Part shown: piece by piece, positions 1 through 9,200 of the stretch
Position numbering within the stretch: the stretch's first letter is position 1
Layout: each line of letters begins with the position of its first letter
Notes under the pieces: model-generated
Seen by the model: the letters and a program-made list of their open reading frames with translations, nothing else
Database searches by the model: none
Told to the model about the DNA's origin: nothing
Position numbers and translations under genes: made by a program
Assembly (NCBI RefSeq): GCF_002778275.1
Contig: NZ_NESG01000002.1
Span: forward strand, 1 to 64,000
Direction of reading: 5' to 3'
Length of the DNA: 64,000 bases
From: Limnohabitans sp. G3-2
GTDB taxonomy: Bacteria; Pseudomonadota; Gammaproteobacteria; Burkholderiales; Burkholderiaceae_C

Positions 1-305
1 GCCTGGACTGGACCATGAACCTGGGCCGCGCCCGCGCCCAAGTGGGTGGCCCCGTCGGTGGCCCCGGCAAAGCGCTGCAAGGCAACATCGACCCCAATAT
101 TTTGTTTGCGCCCCCCGCGCAGATCGCCACCGAAGTGCACCGCGTGCTGGACAGCTTTGGCACGCCGCACACCGACCGCAGCACCACCGGCCCCACGCAC
201 ATCTTCAACCTGGGCCACGGCATCAGCCAATACACCCCGCCCGAGCATGTGACCGCACTGGTCGAGGCGGTGCACAGCCACTCGCGGGCGATGCGCCAAA
301 AGTGA
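1..305 (+). CDS. hemE: Uroporphyrinogen decarboxylase, C-terminal part (5' end outside window)
   Basis: The reading frame is already open at base 3 and runs to TGA at 303-305, giving the last 101 or so residues of a family that is usually 350-360 residues long. Visible motifs are the GNIDP segment and the HIFNLGHGI segment typical of the C-terminal end of HemE. The enzyme decarboxylates the four acetate side chains of uroporphyrinogen III to give coproporphyrinogen III in cytoplasmic haem synthesis. The in-frame ATG at base 15 is internal, not the start. Placement of hemE just before priA is a layout I associate with Comamonadaceae (from memory). Confidence 0.93.
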   Translation, partial: LDWTMNLGRARAQVGGPVGGPGKALQGNIDPNILFAPPAQIATEVHRVLDSFGTPHTDRSTTGPTHIFNLGHGISQYTPPEHVTALVEAVHSHSRAMRQK

Positions 306-703
306 GCATGGCACGGGCTGGGCGGCCAGCCCTTAGCATAGAAAAAAGACCATTCAAAGCCTTTATTTGCAAAATATTTGGCTTTCGGCGCTTGACTTAT
401 GCACAAAAGTGAAAAGCCATTGCGCCAATGCGGGCTTGCTGCACAGCAGCAAAACAGACCGTCAGCCCAAACTGTAAGTCGTTGATTCGATTGATTTTTT
501 TATCTTGCACATTGGACGGGCAATTTGTTGGAAGGCTTGATTTTCAAGGCTTCCAGCGCATCCAGGCCGAGTTCTCAACAAAGTTATCCACAGATTTCGT
601 GAATCAAACCCAAAGCGCTGAAAAATCAACGACTTACATCTTGTTTCAAGAAATCAGCTAACCTCCAGTGCCGTCAAATTCACCGCCCATCACCGGAAAC
701 CCT
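306..703. promoter_or_regulatory. AT-richer hemE-priA spacer with DnaA-box matches and an inverted repeat
   Basis: This spacer is clearly richer in A+T than its neighbours. It holds a perfect DnaA box, TTATCCACA, at 584-592 and a TTATNCACA match, TTATGCACA, at 397-405. A perfect 14-bp inverted repeat, GTAAGTCGTTGATT at 474-487 and AATCAACGACTTAC at 624-637, brackets the first box. The priA promoter probably lies here, but I cannot choose one -35/-10 pair. The 77-codon frame at 428-661 has no recognisable protein features and looks like chance. Confidence 0.5.
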
Positions 704-2809
704 GTGAGCACACCCTGCTGGATCGATGTTGCCGTCCAGACCCCCGCCCACACCCAGGTAGGGGGTTTGTTGACCTACCGCTGCCCCTTTTTGGTGCAGC
801 CGGGTGTGTTGGTCCGCGTGCCTTTTGGCCCACGCGAAGTGCTGGGCGTGGTCTGGGCGATCCGTGATCAGGCACCGGATGACATGCCCGAAGCCAGCGT
901 GCGCGATGTGCTGGGGGTGCTGGAGGGATTGCCGCCACTGGACCTGCACTGGCGCCAACTGGTGCAATTTGCCGCCCAGTATTACCAACGCTCTTTGGGC
1001 GAGGTGGCTTTGTCGGCCTTGCCCCCGCAGCTGCGGGACCTGACGTCCGAGCAACTGGCGCGCCGCCTCAAAAAGCAAAACACCACGCGTACGGTGCAAA
1101 CCTCGCCGGGCCCCCAACTTTCAACAGAACAAAGCACTGTGCTGGCGCAAATGGCCCAAGGCACGGGCCCCTTTTTGCTGTTTGGCAGCACCGGCAGTGG
1201 CAAGACGGAGGTGTATTTGCAGGCCGTGGAACGCATGCTGGCCACCGATCCCCAAGCCCAGGCGCTGCTCATGGTGCCCGAGATCAACCTCACGCCCCAG
1301 CTGGAAGAGCGGGTACAAGCCCGCTTTGGCAGCGAGGCCGTGGTGTCCATGCACAGCGGCATGACACCCGCACAGCGCTTGAAAGGCTGGCTGGCCGCGC
1401 ACGCAGGCCATGCCCGCATCGTGCTGGGCACGCGCATGGCCATTTTTGCGTCCATGCCCCACCTGCAACTCATCGTGGTCGACGAAGAACACGACCCCAG
1501 CTACAAACAACAGGAAGGCGCACGCTATTCGGCGCGCGACTTGGCGGTGTACCGCGCTCGCCTGCACAAGGCCCCCGTGTTGCTGGCCTCGGCCACGCCG
1601 TCCCTCGAGAGCTGGCACCACAGCCGCCCGGCCGAAGCCGACGATTCCGGAGGACGCTATGAACGGCTGCTGATGCCCTCGCGCATGGGCACGGGACTGC
1701 TGCCCAAAGTGCGCCGCGTGGACATGAACAAACAGCCGCGCCGCACCGTGCTGTCGGCCCCGCTGGTGGCCGCCATCCAAGAGCGGGTGCAGCGCGGCGA
1801 GCAGTGCATGCTGCTGCTCAACCGCCGGGGTTATGCCCCGGTGCTGCACTGCGCCGATTGCGGCTGGAAAAGCGAGTGCCAACACTGCAGCGCGTTCCGG
1901 GTGTTCCACAAAATTGACCGCACCCTGCGCTGCCACCACTGCGGATTGACCGAGCGCGTGCCCCGCGCCTGCCCCGAGTGCGGCAACGCCGACATCGCCC
2001 CGATTGGCCGGGGCACCGAGCAGCTCGAAGAGCACTTGGGCGAATTGCTGGCGCACGTCTTGCGCCCCGACGGCACCCCGGTGCGCATTGCGCGCATCGA
2101 CGCAGACACCACCCGCCTCAAAGGTGCACTCGAGAGCCAATTGGCCCAAGTCCACTCGGGCGAAGTGGATGTCTTGATTGGCACGCAAATGATTGCGAAA
2201 GGACACGACTTCCGGCGCATCACCTTGGTCGCCGCGGTCAACCCGGACACGGCGCTGTTTTCGAGTGACTTTCGCGCGCCTGAACGCTTGTTTGCGCTGC
2301 TCATGCAGGCCGCTGGCCGCGCTGGGCGCGATGCCGCCCAAAGCGCCACCAGCGAGATGTGGGTGCAGACCTTTCACCCCACCCATGCGCTGTTCGAAGC
2401 GCTCAAAAAACACGACTACCCGGCCTTTGCTGCGAGCGAGTTGGCCGAGCGCACCGCCGCTGAACTGCCGCCCATCAGCCACCAAGCGCTGCTGCGCGCC
2501 GATGCCCGCACCCAAGAAGCCGCCCAAGCGCTGTTGAATGCCGCACGCGAAACGCTGGAGGCGCAACTGAGCGCCGACCCGGCGACCGCCGACTTGGTCT
2601 TGCAAGTGAGCGTCTACCCCGCCGTGCCCATGAGCATGCAGCGCGTGGCCGATGTGGAGCGCGCCCAAATGCTGCTGGAGAGCCCCAACCGCATGGCACT
2701 GCAAAAAATGCTGTGGCACCTGCACGCCGTGCTGCACCAAGTGCGCAGCCAAGCCGAACACAAAGGCGTCATCCGCTGGCTGGTGGACGTGGACCCACAG
2801 GCCATTTGA
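704..2809 (+). CDS. priA: Primosomal replication restart helicase PriA
   Basis: PriA recognises abandoned forks and reloads the replicative helicase. The protein has an N-terminal DNA-binding domain (VRVPFG segment), a Walker A motif GSTGSGKTEVY at about residue 161, the helicase box DEEHD, a cysteine-rich zinc region with paired CxxC motifs (CADCG, CQHC, CHHCG, CPECG), and a C-terminal helicase domain with QAAGRAGR. At 701 residues it is slightly shorter than E. coli PriA (732). I chose the GTG at 704 because GGAAA stands 5 nt upstream; an in-frame GTG at 668 would add 12 residues. It is followed directly by REP-like palindromes rather than by a classical terminator. Confidence 0.93.
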   Translation: MSTPCWIDVAVQTPAHTQVGGLLTYRCPFLVQPGVLVRVPFGPREVLGVVWAIRDQAPDDMPEASVRDVLGVLEGLPPLDLHWRQLVQFAAQYYQRSLGEVALSALPPQLRDLTSEQLARRLKKQNTTRTVQTSPGPQLSTEQSTVLAQMAQGTGPFLLFGSTGSGKTEVYLQAVERMLATDPQAQALLMVPEINLTPQLEERVQARFGSEAVVSMHSGMTPAQRLKGWLAAHAGHARIVLGTRMAIFASMPHLQLIVVDEEHDPSYKQQEGARYSARDLAVYRARLHKAPVLLASATPSLESWHHSRPAEADDSGGRYERLLMPSRMGTGLLPKVRRVDMNKQPRRTVLSAPLVAAIQERVQRGEQCMLLLNRRGYAPVLHCADCGWKSECQHCSAFRVFHKIDRTLRCHHCGLTERVPRACPECGNADIAPIGRGTEQLEEHLGELLAHVLRPDGTPVRIARIDADTTRLKGALESQLAQVHSGEVDVLIGTQMIAKGHDFRRITLVAAVNPDTALFSSDFRAPERLFALLMQAAGRAGRDAAQSATSEMWVQTFHPTHALFEALKKHDYPAFAASELAERTAAELPPISHQALLRADARTQEAAQALLNAARETLEAQLSADPATADLVLQVSVYPAVPMSMQRVADVERAQMLLESPNRMALQKMLWHLHAVLHQVRSQAEHKGVIRWLVDVDPQAI

Positions 2810-3080
2810 TTCGGCTGCAGGGGCGGCCTCCCACAAAAAACAAAAGCCAACGCCCCACGTGGGAGCGAGCCCCTGGTCGCGAAGGGCCGCTCTGGCACTT
2901 TCAGCATTCGGCTGCAGGGGCGGCCTCCCACAAAAACCCAACAAGCCAACGCTCCCCGTGGGAGCGAGCCCCTGCTCGCGAAGGGCCGCTCTGGCACATC
3001 CAGCATTCGGCCGCGGGGGCGGCCTCCCACAAAAAACCAGAAAGGCCAACGCCACTGAGGGAGTGAGCCCCCCTCAAAAA
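2810..3080. repeat. REP-like palindrome array downstream of priA (five units plus one decayed)
   Basis: Alternating inverted 25-nt units: reverse units at 2810-2834, 2907-2931 and 3006-3030, forward units at 2859-2883 and 2958-2982. A decayed forward unit sits at about 3057-3080, where TGAGGG (3056-3061) can still pair with CCCTCA (3071-3076). Forward units read GTGGGAG-CGAGC-CCCT-GCTCG-CGAA; reverse units read the same frame with stem GCCGC/GCGGC or GCCGC/GCAGC. The whole pair is tandemly repeated with a 97-99 nt period. The array starts one base after the priA stop codon, so it may act as a 3'-end hairpin of that transcript. Confidence 0.85.
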
Positions 3081-3106
3081 CCAAGCCAAGACACCAGGGC
3101 GTGGGG

Positions 3107-4075
3107 TCAGGCTTTGAAAAAGGCCACTGCCCCAGAGAAGGTCCAAAAAGCGGCCGCGGTGGTGACCAAAATGATGCGGGCGATGCGCCCGTTGTCAGCC
3201 CCCAAGCGCTCCGCCAGCAGCGACACATTGCTGGCACTGGGCAGGGCGGCCACCAAGACCATCACTTGCAGTGCCAAAGGCTCGATCGGCACGCCCCATT
3301 GGATGGCCGTCAACCCCACCAGCAAGACCAACACCGGGTGCAGCACCAGCTTGGCCAAGGCGATCGGCAAATAATCACCCAAGCGCAAGGGGCCATGCGT
3401 GCGCTCATGGGCCAGCATTTGCGAGCGGGCCAAAACCGCACCAATGGTGAACAAGGCCACGGGAGAAGCCGAGTCGGCCAACAAGCCCACGGTTTTGTTC
3501 ACCGGGCCCCACAAAACCAGGTTCCAAAATGAAAACGCTGCGCCCAAGCTGATGGCCCAAGGCATGGGATTGCGCAACACCCCGGCCAGCGCCTTGCGCG
3601 CCGCCACCGCCGCGCCGTGCTCACCTGCGGCGTCCATGCGCGACAAAGCCACGCACAGCGAAGAAGTGATCACCAAATCCACCACGATGGTCACAATGGC
3701 CGGGCCCACCGCCTGCGCCCCAAGCAAGGCCACCAGCAAGGGCACACCCATGAACCCGGTGTTGGGGAAAGCGGCCACCAAAGCCCCCAAAGAGGCATCG
3801 TTCCAGCGGATGCGCGGGTTCAAGCTGATGGCGATGCTGAACGCCACCATCACCAAAGCGCAAAACAAATAAGAGAAAAACACCCCGGCATCGAGCAACT
3901 GCGCAATCGGCGTGTCGGCCCCGAAACGGAACAGCATGCACGGCAAGGCAAAGAACAGCACAAAGCCATTCAAACCAGGAATGGCCGCCAAGGGCAAAAA
4001 CCGCCACCGTGCGGCCACGTAACCGCACAAAACCAGTGCAAAGAAGGGAAAGGTGACACGCAAGATTTCAAACAT
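3107..4075 (-). CDS. AEC-family (auxin efflux carrier type) transporter
   Basis: A 322-residue, very hydrophobic inner-membrane protein with roughly ten predicted membrane segments in the two-halves layout of the AEC family. The family includes malonate and malate permease-like carriers (MdcF, YfdV). The segment AAFPNTGFMGVPL is the conserved family loop in the first half, and ALPSASNVSLLAERLG is its counterpart near the end. I chose the ATG at 4075 because the protein then starts directly with a membrane segment (MFEILRVTFPFF); the longer frame to 4165 adds a charged, unlikely extension. It stands alone, convergent with priA. The substrate cannot be told from sequence. Confidence 0.85.
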   Translation of the reverse strand: MFEILRVTFPFFALVLCGYVAARWRFLPLAAIPGLNGFVLFFALPCMLFRFGADTPIAQLLDAGVFFSYLFCALVMVAFSIAISLNPRIRWNDASLGALVAAFPNTGFMGVPLLVALLGAQAVGPAIVTIVVDLVITSSLCVALSRMDAAGEHGAAVAARKALAGVLRNPMPWAISLGAAFSFWNLVLWGPVNKTVGLLADSASPVALFTIGAVLARSQMLAHERTHGPLRLGDYLPIALAKLVLHPVLVLLVGLTAIQWGVPIEPLALQVMVLVAALPSASNVSLLAERLGADNGRIARIILVTTAAAFWTFSGAVAFFKA

Positions 4076-4421
4076 GCTCCGATTGTCGGGGTAAACCAGT
4101 AGATCAACCGGCCCAAGACAGTCTCGGGGTGGACAAGCAAGCCGGGGCTGGTCAGCGCGTGGCACAGACTTTCAATGGCCGCAGGGTGCCTGTGGCGGGT
4201 CTCTGTGCGCACGGCGCTCGTGCATGCGGGCGGGGTGCGGCCGAGTGCGCCTTGCGCCTGCTGGGGCACCCTGCCTTGGGCATGCCCGCCTGATGTTTTT
4301 CAATTTTCAGTTATTTATATTGATTATTTTGATGTTATGGATAAAATTAACATTAAGTGCGCGTTTTTGGTTTTTTATCCAAAAGACTTCATTCCTTCAT
4401 ATGCTGAAAATTCATTTGAAG
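4076..4421. promoter_or_regulatory. Regulatory spacer upstream of the TPS operon, ending in a very AT-rich block
   Basis: Bases 4076-4285 are GC-rich and hold a perfect 10-bp inverted repeat, GCAGGGTGCC (4181-4190) and GGCACCCTGC (4265-4274). Bases 4290-4420 turn abruptly AT-rich. A sigma70-like pair, TTGATT at 4320-4325 and TAAAAT at 4342-4347, with 16-nt spacing, would start transcription about 70 nt before the chosen TpsB start. The composition drop is of the kind that often marks control of surface-protein operons by nucleoid proteins; that part is inference. Confidence 0.45.
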
Positions 4422-6194
4422 ATGCCTCACCCCTTGGCATCGGCTCAACAAACAACAAGGCCATTCACCCCCAGCGCTCAAGCTGTGGACACCCGGCCAA
4501 AGGGATTCAGAAACCCAGTCATTGGTGTTCTTCTCATCTGCAGTGCGGCTGCTGCTGGGGCGCAAATCGTGCGGCCCGATGCGGGCTCCCTCATGCCGCA
4601 GCCGCCCAAACTGGAGGCATGGGAGCGGCCTGCACCGCCGCTGCAGCCCGAGGCCTCAACCCGGCAGGCAACGCAAGGCCAAGGCCCGCAGGTGCTGGTG
4701 CGTGGTTTGCGCGTCGAGGGCAACCGCTTGCTCAGCGCGGCGCAACTGGCAGCCGTGCTGCAACCGTTTTTGAACCGTCAGCTGGACCTGACCCAGCTCG
4801 AGCAGGCCGCGCAGACCGTCGCACAGCGCTACCGCGAAGACGGCTGGATCGTCACGGCCTATTTGCCTGCGCAAGACATCACCTCGGGCGATGTGCTGAT
4901 CCGCGTGGATGAAGCCCAACTGGGGCTGTTGCGGTTCAATGCCCCCAGCGAATTGCGCGGACCGCAGGCACAGGCGCAGCGCTACTTCGAGCGCCTGCTG
5001 GCGCCGGGTCAGCCGCTCAATGCCGACCATGTGGCGCGTGCGCAGCAAATCAGCAGCGAACTGTTGGGCCTGAGTGTCGCGCCCCCCGTCTTCAAGAAAG
5101 GCCAGACCCCTGGCACCACCGACCTGGATGTGGTCCTGAGTGACAAGCCTTTGTGGGCCGTGGATGGGCTGGCCGACAACGGCGGCGCACGCGCCACAGG
5201 GGTCGAGCGCCTGAACGCGCTCATCGAGTGGCGCAATCCGCTGCGCGCGGGCGACCAGTGGAACATGGCTTTCATGAAAACCCAGGGCAGTGACAGTGCG
5301 CGGCTCGGTGTCGGCCTGCCGGTGGGTGATTTGGGCTGGCGCATCGGCGCTTCTCTTGGCTGCTACAGCTACCGCCTGATCGCGCCCGAATATGTGGCGC
5401 TGAACGCCTCGGGCACGGTCGACAGCCTGGGCTTGGACGCATCCTATCCTTGGGTGCGTGAGCACAACCGCAGCCTGACGCTGGTGCTCAACGCCGACCG
5501 CAAAGCCATGGACAACCTTGCCAGTGGCCAGACCAACTCGCGCTACAGCTCGCAATCGGCCAGCGTGACGCTGCAGGGGCGGCAAAGCAACACCTGGTTG
5601 GGCGGGGGTGGGCACACCACGGGCTCGCTGGCGCTGACCGCCGGGCGCCTGAACCTGAACGGCTCGCCCAGCCAGTCCACCGATGCGCAAGGCCCGCGCA
5701 CCGATGGCCAGTTCAGCAAGCTGCGCGCGACGCTGTCGCGCGCTCAGTACCTGACTTCGCGCCTGACCCTGCAGCTGAGCCACAACCAGCAATGGGCCAA
5801 CAAAAACCTCGACTCCTCTGAAAAGTTCTACATCGGCGGGCCCGACAGCGTGCGGGCCTTCCCGGTCAACGAGGCCGGGGGTGCCCAGGGCAGCCTCAGC
5901 AGCGCCGAGCTGCAGTGGCAACTGGACAGCGCCAAGACCCTGTTCGGCTTCTATGACCACGGCCAGGTGAGCGTCCAGATCGATGACCAGTTCAGCGGCG
6001 CCACCCAACCCAACCGTTACCGCCTGCAAGGGGCGGGTCTGGGCATGCAGTGGCGTCCTGCCGAGGGCTGGTTCGTCAAGGCCACATGGGCGCGCCGCCT
6101 GCAGGCCAACCCGCGTCCAAGCACCGGGGGCAAGGACCAAGATGGGACCTTGCTGCGAGACCGCCTCTGGGTCACAGCCATTTACAGTTTTTGA
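4422..6194 (+). CDS. TpsB/FhaC/ShlB-type outer-membrane transporter of a two-partner secretion system
   Basis: A 590-residue protein that should form the 16-strand outer-membrane barrel exporting the giant exoprotein encoded 11 nt downstream. After a basic, extended N-terminus comes a signal segment (NPVIGVLLICSAAAAGA), then a POTRA domain from about residue 90 (QVLVRGLRVEGNRLLSAAQL), then the ShlB-type barrel. The family signature around IGGPDSVRAFPV is at about residue 471, and the protein ends in phenylalanine as barrel proteins do. Start choice is uncertain: ATG 4422 has GAAG directly in front; 4401 and 4293 are in-frame alternatives, the latter within an AT-rich stretch unlikely to be coding. 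Confidence 0.88.
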   Translation: MPHPLASAQQTTRPFTPSAQAVDTRPKGFRNPVIGVLLICSAAAAGAQIVRPDAGSLMPQPPKLEAWERPAPPLQPEASTRQATQGQGPQVLVRGLRVEGNRLLSAAQLAAVLQPFLNRQLDLTQLEQAAQTVAQRYREDGWIVTAYLPAQDITSGDVLIRVDEAQLGLLRFNAPSELRGPQAQAQRYFERLLAPGQPLNADHVARAQQISSELLGLSVAPPVFKKGQTPGTTDLDVVLSDKPLWAVDGLADNGGARATGVERLNALIEWRNPLRAGDQWNMAFMKTQGSDSARLGVGLPVGDLGWRIGASLGCYSYRLIAPEYVALNASGTVDSLGLDASYPWVREHNRSLTLVLNADRKAMDNLASGQTNSRYSSQSASVTLQGRQSNTWLGGGGHTTGSLALTAGRLNLNGSPSQSTDAQGPRTDGQFSKLRATLSRAQYLTSRLTLQLSHNQQWANKNLDSSEKFYIGGPDSVRAFPVNEAGGAQGSLSSAELQWQLDSAKTLFGFYDHGQVSVQIDDQFSGATQPNRYRLQGAGLGMQWRPAEGWFVKATWARRLQANPRPSTGGKDQDGTLLRDRLWVTAIYSF

Positions 6195-6205
6195 CGGGTG
6201 TCAGC

Positions 6206-9200
6206 ATGAACAAACATTACCGGGTGGTCTGGAATGAATCGACGCGCACGTTTGTGGCCGTCTCCGAAATCGCTTCGGCGCACGGCACCAGCCGTTCACA
6301 CAGTGTGTGCAAAGCGGTGGTCTGCGGCCTGGGCACCGGACTGAAAGCCCTGGTGGCGGCCATGGCCGGCGCGGGCCTGGTGCTGGCCGCACCGCCTGCC
6401 GCCCACCAATTGCCCACGGGCGGGCAGGTCGTGGCCGGCCAGGCCAGCATCCAGTCGGCGGGGCCAACCGTGCTCAACGTCAAGCAGACGAGCAACGCGG
6501 CCATCATCCAGTGGAACACCTTCAACCTGGGCAGCGCGGCCACCGTCCACTTTGCCCAGCCGAGTTCCAGCGCCGCCGTGCTCAACCGCGTGCTCGACGC
6601 CAACCCCAGCCAGATCTACGGGCGCATCACCGCGCCCGGCCAGGTGTTCTTCACCAACCCCAGCGGCCTGTATTTCGCGCCCAGCGCGAGCGTGGACGTG
6701 GGCAGCTTCACCGCCACCACGCACAGCATCAGCACCGCCGACTTCATGGCGGGCCACTACCGCTTTGCACGCCACGGTGCCACCGGGGCCATCGTCAACG
6801 AAGGCCAGATCCAGACCGCTTTGGGCGGCTACGCGGCCTTGCTGGCCCCCGAGGTGCGCAACCAGGGCGTGGTGCTCGCGCAAATGGGGGCGGTCGCACT
6901 CGCCGCTGGCGAAACTTTCCAGCTCAACCTCCAGGGCAGCCGCCTGGCCAGCATCGAGGTCACGCCCGCCACCGTGCGCGCCCTGGTCGACAACGGCCAA
7001 GCGGTGCTGGCGCCCGAGGGCTGGATGGTGCTGTCGGCCAAGGCCGCAGCGCAGCTCGAAGCCAGTGTGGTCAACACCGGCCAGCTGGCGGCCAACAGCC
7101 TGAGCGAACGCGGCGGGCGCATCGTGCTCGAATCGAGCCACAGCGTCAGCGCAGGCGGCAGCATCCAGGCCAGCAGCGCGCAAGCGCAAGGCGGCAGCGT
7201 CACGGTAACGGGCGAGCACATCACGCTGCCTGCGGGCAGCGCCATCGACGCCACCGGCGCCACGGGCGGCGGCACCGTGTTGGTCGGCGGCGACTGGCAA
7301 GGCAGCGGCAGTTTGCCGCAGGCCACCACCGTCACCCTGAACCCGGACGCCCGCATTGACGCCAGTGCCACGCGCATGGGCGACGGCGGCAAGGTCGTGC
7401 TCTGGAGTGATGTGCGCCGAGCCGACGGTCTGACCGTGGCCCAAGGCAGCATCAGCGCGCGCGCTGGCGCGCAAGGTGGCGACGGCGGCCGCATCGAGAC
7501 CTCGGGCCACGTGCTCGACACGCGGGGTGTCAGGGTCAACGCCAGTGCCGACAAGGGTCATGGCGGCGAGTGGCTGCTCGACCCTTACAACATCACGATT
7601 GCCAGCAGCAGCGCCAGCGGCACCGCCTACAGTAGCAACTACAGCGCGGGCGCCACGAGCACGATCCTGGCCAGCGACATCCAAAACAGCCTGAATGCGG
7701 GCACCCATGTGAGCATCACCACGGGCGCGGTGGGCTCGGCTGGGGCTGATGTGGGCAACATCACCGTCAGCAGCGATATCAGCAAAACGTCGGGAAGTGC
7801 GGCCTCGCTGACGCTGACGGCGGCCAACAACATCGTCATCAACAGCCCCATCACGTCCAGCAGTGGCGCACTGGCCTTGACCCTCGAGGCCGGCAACACC
7901 ATCAGCGGCGCAGGTGCGATCAACACCAACGGTGGTGCGTTGACTTTCAACATGGCCGCTGACGGCGTCTACTCGGGCGCCATCAGCGGCACGGGCAGCC
8001 TCACCAAAATCGGCACAGGCACGTCCACGCTCACAGCCGTCAACACCTTCACAGGCGGGCTCACGGTCAATGGGGGAACTCTGGCGGTCAACAGCAGCCT
8101 GGCCAACAACGCGGGCCATGCCATCACCGTCAACAACGGGGGCACACTGAGCCTCGGGGCCCACAATGTGTTTGGCTTCCACACCACAGCGGTGGTGACG
8201 CCCATCACCCTCAACGCAGGCGGCACCCTGACCAACAGCGGCAACTTCTTCAGCCGCCTGGGGCCGCTCACGCTCAGCGGCGGCACCTTGACCTCCACCG
8301 GGGGCGACGCTTTTGGTAACCTGACGGGCCCATTTGCCTGGGCCTTGGCCGGCGCAGTCACCGTCAATGGCAGCACCACCTCGACCATTTCCGGTCAAAA
8401 CGTGCAGCTGGGTTCGGGCTCCTCGGTCACGGGCAGCACCTTCAACGTCAGCGACGGGGCGGCGGCGGTCGACCTGTCGGTCAGCGCCAAGCTGGTCAAC
8501 AGCAGCGCCACCGCCTGGGGCACGGCCCAGGCCAGCAGCCTGACCAAAGCGGGTGCCGGCACCATGACTTTGTCGGCCAGCAACACCTACAGTGGCAGCA
8601 CCGCCATCGACGATGGCAAGCTCACCATCACCAGCACACAAGGCTCGTCCTCTTACAGCATCGCCTCGGGCGCGGTGCTCGAATACAGCATCGCCACCGG
8701 CACCACGGTCATCGGCACCACCGGCGCGGTGACGTATTCCGGCGCAGGCACGCTGCGCAAGACTGGCGCTGGCGCAGTCTCCAACGGCACACCCGTGGCC
8801 ACCTACAGCCTGAGTGCGGGCGGTCTGATCGACTTGCAGGCCGGCACCTTCTCGGCCAGCGCCTTCGGCAACGATGTCTGGACGAACAACCTGTCCGACA
8901 TCCACGTCGCCTCGGGCGCCACGCTGGACGTCAACTCGGGCCTTGTCTTCATGGACAAGCTCACGGGGGCTGGCTCGGTCCAAGTGGGTTACACCGGAAC
9001 CAACGGCTCCATCACCCTGGGGGCCAACAACGGTTCGGCCACCTTCAGCGGCAACATCAGCAACTTCAATGCTGCGGGCAGCGTGGTCAAGCAGGGCACG
9101 GGCACGCAAATTTTGTCGGGCAACAACAGCTACACCGGCACCACCACCGTCAGCGGCGGAACGCTGCAGGCGGGCAGCAGCACGGCATTTGGCAGCAACT

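Noticed and set aside
428..661. 77-codon plus-strand frame in the hemE-priA spacer
   Set aside because: No ribosome site, no family features, and it crosses the DnaA box and inverted repeat.
306..703. Chromosomal origin oriC
   Set aside because: Only two DnaA boxes and none of the usual origin genes (dnaA, dnaN, gidA, parAB) are present.
1121..3055. Minus-strand frame of 644 codons over priA
   Set aside because: Shadow of priA; it also runs through the REP-like repeats and has no recognisable domain.
2652..3374. Frames translated from the REP-like array downstream of priA
   Set aside because: They consist of translated palindromes and shadows of priA and the AEC gene.
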